Source: Zarea fungicola
Lineage: Eukaryota; Ascomycota; Sordariomycetes; Hypocreales; Cordycipitaceae
DNA length: 36,391 nt
Reading direction: 5' to 3'
Assembly (NCBI GenBank): GCA_900169235.1
Contig: FWCC01000031.1
Span: forward strand, 1-36,391
The first letter of the stretch is position 1, and each line of letters starts with the position of its first letter. Below are positions 21,607 through 31,598 of the stretch, piece by piece. The notes beneath the pieces were generated by a model that did no database searches, was not told where the DNA came from, and saw nothing but the letters and a program-made list of their open reading frames with translations. The translations under genes were made by a program, and so were the position numbers.

Positions 21607-22314
21607 ATGAAAACAGCCGCCTTAATCAACCTGCTTGCCATATGTGTACCGGTAAGTCCCCGAGCTTTAACATTGCGCAGATCACTAAACATCACTACAG
21701 GTCCTTTCATCTCAGGAAGCTCCGATTCAAGGCTATGGGGTTTTTGTTCCTGAATGGGAGGTAGAAGTCTTCCCAGGTCAGACGCTTACCTTAAATGGCA
21801 CAATTGAACAGGTTCACGAACAGCTTCTTAAACATAACCCCGACTGGGATGCGCATTATCTCCATGGCCAAACGCAGCCTATTACGGAAACCACATCGCA
21901 TACCAAGCGATCCTTCCCACTCTCAAGCTACCTCTGTGAAGGTCGTTGGCAACTATGTTCTAATGGCGTCATTGTCAGTGGAATCAATTATCTCAGAGGT
22001 GTTAACGGCCGTCCAACAAATGGTGCTGGACCAGGAAACTGTGGTCGTGTTAGCTGCTCCTATGGCTCCGCTATTTGGTGGTGTAATGATGTGAGTATTG
22101 ATACGTAGTTCTTTCTTGCAAACCATAAGCTCACACGCAATTATAGGCCCACCAAAGCAAAACACTGAGCTCCTTTGGGGACATTGCTGATGGGGCACAG
22201 GTAATTGTCAATCACTGCCAGGTCAGGTTCTCCGGTAATGTAGGCACCTACGTTTCAGGGCAAGCCTTTAGCAAAGACGACTGGAACGTTATTGTCCGTC
22301 ATGACTCTTGTTGA
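21607..22314 (+). CDS. Secreted cysteine-rich protein with KR-processed propeptide (paralogue B)
   Basis: Exons 21607-21651, 21701-22090 and 22147-22314 give 200 residues; introns are 49 and 56 nt. A signal peptide (MKTAALINLLAICVPVLSS) is followed by a propeptide with FVPEWEVEVFPG and NPDWD and by Lys-Arg at 84-85. The predicted mature protein is 115 residues with seven cysteines at the same places as in paralogue A. GRVSCSY, IWWCND, FGDIADGAQV and VSGQAF are almost unchanged between the two, while the stretch just before KR and the loop before VSGQAF differ. Both introns interrupt the two genes at the same codon boundary in phase 0, so they arose by an inverted duplication. Function unknown. 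Confidence 0.87.
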
Positions 22315-22628
22315 AGATTGAGGAAAGCTGTTTTCAAGTAATTGACAGGCCGGCTCAAGTGTTAATTTAAATCTATACTAGCAACTTAACAAAATGTCAA
22401 ATACAAGATCTATCCCCCAATACTCTTTCCCTTATGTTAATATCGTCCCTCACTCTTGGCCGTGAGAGATTACGCAGTGACGGGCAAACTGTAAAGCCGG
22501 AACCACCTTTTGGATGTTTATGACAACTTAAATAAGTATTAACTTACAGCTGGAAACATGGAGAAGCGGAAACACAAAGTCAGGACTGCTATTTAAGCAG
22601 CAAATGCCTTCAACCGCCCATCACAACC

Positions 22629-22763
22629 ATGGACAAAAAATTGTTACTTTTATTCGCCAGCTCTATAGGACCTGCCTGCACATCTTGTGAATACAAGCAC
22701 ACTCTTCTAATGTTCCCTTACAATGAGAATGAAGTATATAGCTGGATGAAACTACTATCTTAA
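22629..22763 (+). CDS. Short ORF with signal peptide, possibly a truncated secreted protein
   Basis: A 44-codon frame beginning MDKKLLLLFASSIGPAC, a plausible signal peptide, with a TATTTAAG box at 22590-22597 and an ACCATGG start context. After about 25 mature residues it stops and the sequence turns AT-rich. It could be a small secreted peptide, exon 1 of a gene whose next exon I cannot identify, or the stump of a third secreted gene beside paralogues A and B. Confidence 0.35.
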   Translation: MDKKLLLLFASSIGPACTSCEYKHTLLMFPYNENEVYSWMKLLS

Positions 22764-23251
22764 AGATATTTATATATTATCTATGCAAGAATAGATATAT
22801 AGGAAAAATCATTTTAGCATTTATTTCATTAAGCATTTCAACTTAGCCTTTATCGATCACTCGTGTACGACAAATATCTTATCCGAACCTAATAAACAAG
22901 ATGGGAATAACATAGATTACCCTAGTTCCCTCTTACAGTTGATTTGGAGATTAAACTCACCAGCCCACTGGTTTAAATCCGCCGCCTCTAGTTCATGCAT
23001 ATTATTCTGGCTGCCACGAGCACATGTATTCTTGGTCTGTTTCGCCGTGGTACAGTAACTTCCTGCCACACCTATGCCGAGAGAGATATTCAAGTTGACT
23101 TCTATATCACAAATGATGACATCAAATAAAAAGAAACCCTCACCGTTAGTAGGATAACAACAAAGAAGCAAAAAAAAGCTCAACACAGCAAACAAAGAAG
23201 AAGAAAACTAGAAGCGAATTCTTACTTGAAGCCGGCAAGGTTTAAACAAAC
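22764..23251. other. AT-rich intergenic; one minus-strand frame without ATG
   Basis: AT-rich to about 22870. A minus-strand frame at about 23195-22917 begins with a hydrophobic stretch and contains several cysteines, but it has no ATG and its N-terminus would need an unseen exon. Left unassigned. Confidence 0.4.
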
Positions 23252-23749
23252 TTAATACGCTGCCACCCCCCTTGCACCCGCCACAAACCTGACACACAAA
23301 TTGATCCCATCTCGAACATCTGCAGGCGAGGCATTCGTAGCCAAGATGTCCGAGATGTCGATGCCGATCACTTTCCCCAAGGGTTAGACATGTGTGGCAG
23401 CGGGTAGGACGTCCACCCCCCAGCCGCTGCCTAGGTCGACGACCGTTTCTCCCTAGACGGATAGAATTTTCTCCCATGATAGTTTCTGGCAAGCCTGGAC
23501 GGTGGATAGCTATTTTGAAAATGGTGGCTTAACGTAGGTTTATGTATAACGGTTGAAGGGTGGGAAAAGCAACAGGGTTAATGCAACTAAGGGATTGAGG
23601 CCCATATTGGCATTCTTGGGCACGGTGGTTAGGTCCTCTGCTGAGTAGCCAAATGTTTTGGCAATGACTTCTACGTTACCTTTGCCGTAGCTGTGATCGG
23701 TGGCCGTGTAGCGGCGGTGTAGGTTGGTGTATGCCTCTGGAGAATCCAT
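23252..23749 (-). pseudogene. Arsenite S-adenosylmethionine methyltransferase (As3MT/ArsM-like) pseudogene
   Basis: The minus-strand N-terminus from 23749 (MDSPEAYTNLHRRY, FGYSAEDL, NANMGL) matches the start of fungal arsenite methyltransferases, which methylate As(III) with SAM. Intact homologues continue SCGNP after NMGL. Here NMGL runs straight into NPL, a 9-nt in-frame gap that removes a key arsenic-binding cysteine. The frame then stops near 23542. A second piece holds the SAM motif (ETVVDLGSGWGVD, about 23449-23411) and KVIGIDIS, separated by a further in-frame TAA, and ends at 23252. The C-terminal half of the enzyme is absent. Some of the gap between the pieces may be a former intron. 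Clearly non-functional. Confidence 0.7.
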
Positions 23750-24335
23750 GGCGTCAGTAGCCTAGAGTCTCGCGAGGCACTTGAAGCCGCCGAGAAGCGG
23801 AGGCCTGGGTTTCGGGGTGCGACGGAGGAGGAAGTGGAGTGTCTGGTTGAGGAGGTATTGGTATTTAGTTTGTTTGGTCAGATTTATTAATAGGGAATTG
23901 GCACTTTCTTCGAAGCATCGGCCATTAGGTCAAGGTGGCCGATGCAAATGCTACCTGATCTGTGTGATCAATCAATGCAATCTTGGGAAGCAACGTACCA
24001 TAGCGACAACCCTGCGCCTAAAGTATACAGAAGTAATACAGGGACGAGTTATAGAGTGTTATAGAGTGTCCAGAGAGAACTAAAACTAATTCCCTACTTA
24101 TGTATTGCCCAAGTTAATTTGCTTAGTCTAGCCTATGGCCTCAACCGAGCTGTGTAATTTTTTTTATCTTCTCTGTTCCAGTATATCTAAAATAATCTCA
24201 CACTGTCATAGTTTCCCGCTACCTTGATAAAGCTGTTTGTTTTAGGCTGGGTTATCACGGTGGTAACGGGGGTTTAAGGATGCCCTTCTTTAGAGAGTTG
24301 TATCTTAATGAATAAGACTAAAGAAGCGTAACTTT
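23750..24335. other. Intergenic, no gene recognised
   Basis: About 590 nt between the pseudogene and the 3' end of the receptor gene. No domain, RNA gene or repeat of note. Confidence 0.45.
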
Positions 24336-25533
24336 TTAGTTTCTAGTCTTATCTTTCAACTTCTTCCATACACCTCGCCGCATTTGTTCACTCATGCCAT
24401 AGGTAACCGCGTTAATCAGACCAATATACTGCGTACACGCCTGTAAGGCGCTGAGCCAACGCGGCGCCTTTCCGACCGACTCTGCCAGTCTGTTCGCAAT
24501 GCCAGGTATCCAGAGAATAATGTAGGCTATCGGGTAGCCATTCATGAGCAGCATTTTCTTGACGTTTGGCGCGGCTGGCATGCGGGAGGCGGGATATGGC
24601 TGGCTACTGTTGCCACTGGCGCCTTCAATGACGACGGCGGACTGCCCTGGTCTGCGGTGATCGAAACCATTTCCCTGTTCTAATGCACCCGGCTCCTGGG
24701 GCATGTTTTGCATCTCGTGGCTGACAGAGACGGATTGGTTGACCAGGATCATTTGCGTATCGCTGGCATTATCGATATCGGCCGGTCCATTTGCTGGATT
24801 ACGAGGATAATCATGGCGCGCTCGACTCCCGGATAGTGATGTTGAGATGCTTCGCAGAGTCTTGAAGACACGCCTGAGGGCGATGTAGATGTAGGTATAA
24901 ATGCCAATGGTGGTAACGAAGATGGCAATGCGCCAGCCATGAGACAGGCCATACCGCAGGTCAAGTCGACTACTCTTAATCCAGCACCAGTTACCGCTAA
25001 CGTAACCATAAGACCCAAGTGAGAGGCCAATGGTACCTATAATTGGGGGTTAAGCTCAGTTTGGATAGAGAGAATGTAAATGAGCGGCGCAGGTTGGAAA
25101 TTATACCTGTGATGATGCCAGGTACCCACGCGGCGCAACAGATCAAGATCTGCCACTTAACGCTCAGATACGTGATGGAGTCTGCTTTAACAACGGAAAG
25201 CAAAACGACTATGGCCATAGCCAATATATTAAAGTCGACAAACTGAGCATTTGCCTGGCTGAACCAGCCACTGACGAGGCATGCCGTATCGGGAGGTGTA
25301 AGAGGGCTAGGCGTTTGGCCGCGTATTATAAAGACAGCGCCAGAGATTGTATTACCAAGACCGTAAAGTAAATCGGCAATCAGAAGGCTGATGATAAGTG
25401 AATGTCGGAAATGACGTGCAGGAGGACGAAGGACCTGGAAACCAAGAGCCACCGCAGAGCCCAGGAAGGAGAGTAGAGAGCCGATAAATGTCGGCAAGGC
25501 GATGGCGTAGTCGATCTTTTTCGACTGCACCAT
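24336..25533 (-). CDS. Seven-transmembrane GPCR of the Git3 / cAMP-receptor-like class
   Basis: Minus-strand exons 25533-25107 and 25036-24336 (70-nt intron, GTATAA...TTATAG) give 375 residues. Membrane segments start at about residue 10 (IALPTFIGSLLSFLGSAVAL), with further ones at about 45-68, 95-115 and 125-145. After the intron come SLGSYGYVSGNWCWI and GWRIAIFVTTIGIYTYIYI. A long cytoplasmic loop precedes the last two segments (YPIAYIILWIPGIANRL; ALQACTQYIGLINAVTYG), which fit the Git3 C-terminal domain. The GNWCW loop is shared with Dictyostelium cAMP-receptor-like proteins. Members sense nutrients or unknown ligands and signal through heterotrimeric G proteins and cAMP. Ligand unknown. 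The join is phase 1 and restores the frame. Confidence 0.88.
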
Positions 25534-26666
25534 TGCAATTGCCAGGGTTCAAACACGTAGGGAGTAATGAGAGACGACGAGTCAAGTCAATGAAGCGACG
25601 TAAGGACCAAGGGAAAACAGACGAGCGAAAGTTTGGAACATCGATTATAGCTGAGTACGGCAGGGCGGGGGACTTGGGTTAATACATACGTACATTTGCG
25701 TCTTAAAAGGTCGCAATCAGGGGTTAGTTCTATTTTCTATCGTTTCATTTCGGGGCGAAAATTTGTCGTTCATGGAGTGCGGGAAGCTCGCTCAGCCGTT
25801 TCCTCTATCAAAGGCAGAGGCAAAAAGAAGACTCGCTAGGGGCCGAGCCTTCGGGGCAAGTCGTGGTGGTCTTCCGTCCCAATGGAGAGCTACTACGCAC
25901 ACAGCTATTCTGTTTTTGGCAATGATTACTGCACTCCACAGCTAGGGGTTGACAGGGGCCAAGAGACGGCTGATAGACGGCTGATAGACCAGGCTTATTT
26001 CAAAGCTTAGTTCCCCCGCTAACCGATTGTAACTCTTGCCTGGAAAGCTTGCTCTAACTATTAACAAGACGATCAGGCAAAGGTAGCAGCTTCTGTTGGC
26101 GCACTAGGCTGCTGAGCAAAATACCTCATTAGCTGCGCATCCACCGACTGCTTGCAACAAGACCCCAATCTTTTTATTGTGCTGTCAACCCATGCACGAA
26201 GGCGCTCGGGGCGACAGTTGTCAATCCCGCATGACAATCGAACGAGAACGGCGAACACCCACATGAAGGTGAGCCTGCATGTCATGTCTGGCAAAAATCT
26301 CTAAATAATAAGTAAGCTACTAGTACCTAGAAAAGGAAAGGCGCTACTTTGTCCGCATTGAGTGGACAAATTAATGACTCGGGTACGGACATATTAGGTG
26401 GTAGTACGTATTGACCCTTCTAGCTGCCGAACCTGTTTATCTTTGGGGCTATACCAAACTGAAATTAACGCGCGGCGTTGACCTGAGGCTGTAAACCTAG
26501 TCTTGGCTAGTGGATGTGAGAATGAAAGTAATGTACGCGTCCATTTTAATCGGCGGAGGAGATTTTAATTAGGTGTATCTAAATTTCGTGACCGTCGTTT
26601 GTCTTCAGTGTCTATTCTAAATTCTCCCTCAACTCTTGGATCTAACACTTCAACCTTCAAAAGTGT
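25534..26666. other. Intergenic, no gene recognised
   Basis: Contains the promoter of the receptor gene. A small imperfect tandem GACGGCTGATA pair lies near 25965-25987. A 70-codon minus-strand frame from 26285 begins hydrophobic but has no recognisable domain. Confidence 0.4.
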
Positions 26667-27242
26667 TCATTTGTATGTGTGCTTGGGCAGGTGGAAAGTT
26701 CCCTCAACCTCGACGATATCGTCGTCATTCAACCGACCAACCTCGATAATAGTTCGAGGGGGGTGCTTGGAAGGGTCATTACCCCACAGTGCAATCTGTA
26801 CCTCGTTGCACATTGGCCGGTACCTGAACATGTCGGTCACGTAGACTACCAGCCGGACGCAGGAGTACAGGTCCGTTCCCTGCATTTTTAGGAGAGTTGC
26901 AATGTTCTCATAGGCCTGGCGGACTCGTGGCATACCGGTTGGCGCCAGAGTGCCGTTTGATGGGTAGATTCCACGCATGCCTAGTTGCAGGGAAAAAAGA
27001 GCACACATTAGTCAACACGAGCGCGCCTCAGGCACGGGGCTATTGTTGGGGTTGAGCGGCGGCAACGAACCAGCGATGTAAAGGGTGTCACCAGCCTTGG
27101 ACATTATGCTCCATGGCCCCGTCGCGTTGAAAAAGTTTGAAGGGTTGTAGATGCTAACGCCCGAAGAGGAAGTAAAGTTAGCCTGGAGCAGGCCAGTGGC
27201 CAGCCCGAGCAGTGGCAGGAGGAAGAGGACGTCGAAGCGCAT
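26667..27242 (-). CDS. RidA (YjgF/YER057c/UK114) family protein with signal peptide
   Basis: Minus-strand exons 27242-27071 and 26980-26667, joined by a 90-nt intron (GTTCGT...TGACTAATG...ACTAG), give 161 residues. The join makes YIAGMRGIYP, the expected RidA core (YISG.RG.DP). The C-terminal PPRTIIEVGRL carries the conserved arginine. Cytosolic RidA hydrolyses reactive enamines/imines from PLP enzymes. Here the protein starts MRFDVLFLLPLLGLATGLLQA, a clear signal peptide, so it probably enters the secretory pathway. Fungal secondary-metabolite clusters sometimes include RidA-like proteins, and this one lies beside relics of such genes, but a link is inference. The donor is non-canonical in its +3 to +6 bases; alternatives break the frame or the domain. 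Confidence 0.86.
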
Positions 27243-28204
27243 AGCTGCTGTCCTGTTGTGGCTGTTGGAGGATCTGGGTCCTAAGCTGGGTGAAAGAAAA
27301 GGGGGAAGAAAAGTGATGGAACGAGCGAATGGTCCGTCTTTTGAACACTCTCTCCAGCTGACTGATGCCGGCGATTCTAATTAATTATTAACGCAAATAA
27401 TTAAGTCCGTCGCGCATAGGGCCGGACAGTCCCCACCAACGCCCAAAAACCAAGAATCTTCAATGTACGACCTTCATACAAATCATGTGGACCCCCATCT
27501 TTTGTACGCGATGTGAGAACGAAAGACCAACGAGCAAAGAAGACCCATTCCTTTCTCGGCTGAAGCGTTACTGAGGAAAATAAAAACCGGGGGCCGACCA
27601 CGCTGCAGACCTCGCGACTCAGCCACGTCCGCTAGCATTATTTACAGACGGAAAATGAGTGGGAGCGGAGCGGGAACTATATCCCACCCTTTTATCATTT
27701 ACTAGAGCCCTGCGGATAGGCGTGCGTGCTCACGAAGCGTACGGAGATGGATGATGGATACGGAGTACCCCTATTTAATAATCCGTTCCAGCAAGACTTG
27801 CCCTAGATGCGGCCTAGACAGAGTTTGGTCACCGATCCGCGGTGCCCCTGAGGCAGACAATTTCTGAACCCTGTCCCTCAAGTGAGGACTCTTCTGCACC
27901 AGTGTTCACTATCACCCCAGTCAAACGGTGGCCTACCTTATAGGGAGAAGGCGCCCCCGCCCGCTTCACAACAACCAGCCAATGCAGAGGAAGATGGCTT
28001 CGCTTCGAGGCGCTTTATGGTGGAGATGATGGTGGACTGGGCTTGCCTAGAAGACTTCCTAGTGTATACGGCAGTTGTTAGAATAGAAACAGGGCTGCCT
28101 CCACAGCAAGCCGCTGCACATTTCCTCCAGCCCCACTAACAAGGTACTTGCATTCAACGGTTTAATTTTTTACAGTGGGCTGACAAATGTCACACATTCA
28201 ATCA
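27243..28204. other. Intergenic, no gene recognised
   Basis: About 960 nt. An 85-codon plus-strand frame at 27882-28139 is low complexity and unmatched. Further degraded pieces of the neighbouring cluster may be present but I could not identify them. Confidence 0.4.
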
Positions 28205-28440
28205 CAACGCATTACAGGCCATTGGGCCAATGTACATGCCAGCACGCTTCCCTTCCTGACCAGACCAGAAGAAAAGAGTTCGCAGAGACTCATGGCGCAT
28301 GGTGACTGTGCGAATAACTGCTTCGACTCGGGAAATATCCAGGTCCCACGAGCTTAAACATCATAGCCATGTTGAACGTGTTTTAACTTCGAGATAGGCA
28401 TTAAAGAATCGCTGTAAGGGGCTGAGCTGGCTTGGGCATC
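28205..28440 (-). pseudogene. Fragment of a nonribosomal peptide synthetase condensation domain
   Basis: Three overlapping minus-strand frames together resemble the N-terminal part of an NRPS or PKS-NRPS condensation domain. They read LSPLQRFFNAYLEVKT (from about 28431), then FNMAMMFKLVG in a second frame, then DLDISRVEAVIRTV and MRHESLRTLFF back in the first. Two small frame changes, near 28385 and 28347, and a stop near 28207 interrupt it. The catalytic HHxxxDG region and every other NRPS domain are missing, so this is a short remnant. It lies about 270 nt from the terpene cyclase relic on the same strand. Confidence 0.6.
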
Positions 28441-28712
28441 GTCGCAGAGGACTTTGGCGAAGCCCCAGTTTACAATTGCGGTACCTCTAATATCGACTTG
28501 GATATATTCCCTATAGAGAATGCCTTCTATTCAGTTTAATCGAAAGAGAGGGACTGTTAATGCGGTCTGAAGAGACAAAATACACCGCCAGTTCAGTTTG
28601 CAGAAAAAAAGCAACCCGCCGGTTTGGTTTGGGGGGTTTTCCGGACCAGTTACACTAAAGGAGCCCTGTTGCCAGTTTCGTAGACAGCGACGATAATGAC
28701 GACAAATAAGCA

Positions 28713-29993
28713 TCAAAATCTTGACAATGCTTTACTACAAGAATTCTTGATTCCTTTTACGGCCGTCGCCGCTACGACTCCTCGACTTCCAACTTTGATA
28801 GTTTCCTTGCCGTATCGCCGCGACCGTGTCCGCTCCCACCCACCGTTGGTCTGCTGTGCTTTGATCGGTGTAAAGATCTCTGGGGTTGTTAATCCCGAGG
28901 TCACTTGTTGCCAGCAGGCGCAACGCGGCACTCATGATGTCTCCATTGCACCCAGCACGCTCCGGAATTCGCGACAGAAGAAGGCTGCGTCGTCCTGCTA
29001 GATCCGGATCAGATGGACAGCGTGCGCAAAGGTCAGCAAGAATGGCAAAGATCCAATCCGGAATGTAATAATATCGAGCACCAAAAGCGTAGCCTCGAGT
29101 GCGCAAGATGACACAAAGTTAGGTATACGTTGATGTAAGTTTGGCGCCTTTGTTATTGAGATAGAAGAATTTAATGCATTGGCAAGTACAGGTACAAAGT
29201 CGCGGCCGTGATTTGTCAGAATATGTCTATAGTGAAGGTTAGGGATGCAAAGCGAGCAATTACGGAGGGAAAAGAATTAGTTACGAACATAAGGGACCTC
29301 ATCTGGGCTTAGGTTTCCGAGTATCATTATCATTTCCATAGCCAGGCTCCTCTCATTCAAGGGCACATTATCTAAGACGGTCGCCGCCAGGGACGTGGTA
29401 TCGGCGTCAGTGGGGAAAATCGGATCCGTCAATGTAGGTGCTCCGATGAAGTAGTTCCAATGCGGTCCCTTCTTCTCAAGCGTAACTAGCTCTCTAAACC
29501 AAAATCAGCTGAGGTTATCTTACCCCACACTCAAATTCAATAAAACATGGCATGACCATAAATTTAGATATGCAATGGAGCGATACGCTGAATACATCTG
29601 AAAGACTTACTGTTCGCCTGTGTATTATAGAAATCAGGGGCTGGGTGTAATTATCATGATGAACTAACCCGCTGCTGGTCTCGCAGAAAAGATTTCTGGC
29701 ATTGCGACGTAGGAATTCAGTCCTACGTGCAACAGGGTCGCTAAGAAGATTATTCAAATTGCGTACGGTGGACTCTGTATCATCAAAGATTAGGCTTTAA
29801 AGCCCCAAAGACGTAGCGGCAATGACGTTCTCGGGCCGGTCGTCCACAAGAACGCAAGACTTCGCTGGAAGCTTGACATGCTCAACGAAGCGCGTGTAAG
29901 ACTCGAAGTCTGGCTTTCGACATCCCCAGACTACTGATGGATAAAACTCGTCGAATATTTTCCATGCATCATTATTATTAAGCTAAATAAATC
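28713..29993 (-). pseudogene. HAD-like terpene cyclase (drimane synthase, AstC type) pseudogene
   Basis: The minus strand first shows a HAD-domain end: WKIFDEFYP, CRKPDFESY, then CVLVDDRPENVIAATSLGL (motifs III and IV). A TAA stop follows at 29797-29799. The cyclase part follows with [11 protein letters not shown] and DADTTSLA (DxDTT at 29394-29408), then SRPR and FFYLNNKGA. Next come RGYAFGARYYYIPDW, SAALRLLATSDLGINN and, after a frame change near 28870, NGGWE, YGKETIKVGSRGVV. HAD fused to a DxDTT cyclase is the layout of AstC-type drimanyl diphosphate synthases. Former introns appear at about 29610-29494 and 29288-29227. Further lesions include TAA at 29119-29121 and shifted frame around 29205. 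The N-terminal HAD nucleophile region was not found. Confidence 0.75.
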
Positions 29994-31598
29994 ACTATCG
30001 CTTTAAATATAATTTCATGTGGATATCTATGGAGTGGGTTTTGGAATGTGCTTTGGAATGTGCCATCTAGTGCAATTCCCTAGGTAGTGACCTACCTTTG
30101 CGAGGCAGAACTTTAGGGATATCTAGCGACACACGAGGAGCAGCTAGAGCCTTAAATGCATCGCTGGCATGCACCTGCGCAGGACGTATTTTAGTTACAG
30201 TCAATTCCCGCTCTACATCTTGACGTTTTATCACTGAAGAAGCAATACAGATCATAACAGAAGGGAAGATTGGTGAACGAATACCTACGTTTTATAGTGC
30301 TGGTATATATTTCAGGATTCGCCGACCCCTCTATGCTGTCTATCACCAATGAAATCATTCCACGCTTGTGAAGGCTTGTGTTAACGCCTGTAATTTTAAG
30401 GCTGGCACTATCGCCACGGCCCCCTTATACTGGAGCTACTTGTGAAGCTTTGCGAGAGAATAGCGTATAAACATAACGCAAGAGAGGTGCACATATTTAG
30501 CAGTGAACGTCTTGCATTCCAACTAATTTACTATACCATGTGTAGATCTACACAAGGACTTTGGATGGTGAGGGCAAAATCTGACTCTATACCAGGATCA
30601 ACCGTTGGACCAACTTTGATAGCGTCTGTGGTGTTGACGGTTGGGCCTGCCAGTGCAGTCGAAAAGGAGCAGTAGAGAGTGGCGTAGGAAAGCTTCATGA
30701 TGCTTGAACACCGTAAAAGTAGGTATCCTACTGAACTTGTATTGGATATTCCCTTTCTTGATCGGTAGACAATGAAGCGCAAGAACTTCTTATACTTTAA
30801 CCGTCTGCTTCGTATTAAGCAGGTAGCCTGTTGTATGTTTATAAAGAATTACTCACACTACTAATAACCGAAGTCTTAATGCTAGTAGAGGCTTAGACAT
30901 GTTGGAATGTGCATGGTCAGCACCGTGGGGCTGGCTGCGAACCGCAGTGTTGATCAAAACGATACCAGAGGAAGGGGTCTGATAGAGAATGCTGTGTGAG
31001 GCGGCTTAACTGGGGTTAGGAGTCAGTTAGACAGCTGTAGTAGGAAAAAGGCTCTGGCTTGCCAGGGGAGCTGTGCATTCCTTTTTATAATTGTTTTATG
31101 TCGAGATATGTGGCAGATGCATTAGCATATGGTATTAATGCGATGCCGTGAGATAAAGCCACATCTTACGGTTAGGGTAAGTAAGCTACTGTCTTAAGCA
31201 GAGACACGGGGATATGGGCACTAACCCTGTTATATACTGCTATCGCAACAATCACCAGCCCTGCCATTAGCTATGATTTTTTTTATATATTTAATTACCT
31301 ATATCTTCTTATCGCTTTCCAAGCGGGGAAGACATGCTGGCGCGACTTGAGAGCCACAAGTGAGGCATCATAGTCTGTAGGACCGCCCTAGCTCATCGCT
31401 GGAACTGAGCAAACTGTACGTATTTGTGGGATTTATATTGCCGTGCAAACCCACACAGCGTCGTATAAATCTATCACCTTTCTTAGCGCCATTTTCTTGC
31501 CTACAACCAATACCAAATCGCAGCTTAAACAATACCGCGAACTCCGTTCACAATTAGGGACTGTTAACTATCGTTCGAGCCAAACACGTCCTACGACC
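29994..31598. other. Gene-poor stretch with one small ORF
   Basis: About 1.6 kb. A minus-strand frame at 30255-30067 may be a remnant linked to the cyclase pseudogene, but its sequence does not match a HAD N-terminus. A short tandem TTTGGAATGTGC pair occurs near 30040-30062. Apart from the small frame at 30531-30698, nothing was recognised. Confidence 0.4.
30531..30698 (-). CDS. Possible small secreted peptide
   Basis: A 55-codon minus-strand frame from an ATG at 30698. It begins MKLSYATLYCSFSTALAGP, a plausible signal peptide, followed by a short Thr/Val/Asp-rich region with a repeated GPTV and one cysteine. No domain is recognised. It could be a chance frame or exon 1 of a longer gene. Confidence 0.3.
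   Translation of the reverse strand: MKLSYATLYCSFSTALAGPTVNTTDAIKVGPTVDPGIESDFALTIQSPCVDLHMV

Noticed and set aside
22917..23195. Minus-strand frame with a hydrophobic start and several cysteines, resembling a secreted protein
   Set aside because: It starts with TTG and no upstream ATG or convincing exon is visible; the hydrophobic start may be chance from a T-rich tract.
26073..26285. Minus-strand frame of about 70 codons from an ATG at 26285, hydrophobic start and some cysteines
   Set aside because: No domain, no splice support and no promoter sign; may be a fragment of an unknown gene but nothing supports a call.
27882..28139. 85-codon plus-strand frame
   Set aside because: Low-complexity, Pro/Ala/Gln-rich, unmatched, and opposite to the NRPS relic next to it.
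30067..30255. Minus-strand frame as the N-terminal HAD domain of the cyclase pseudogene
   Set aside because: It has no DxD nucleophile motif or other HAD signature, so joining it to the pseudogene would be guesswork.
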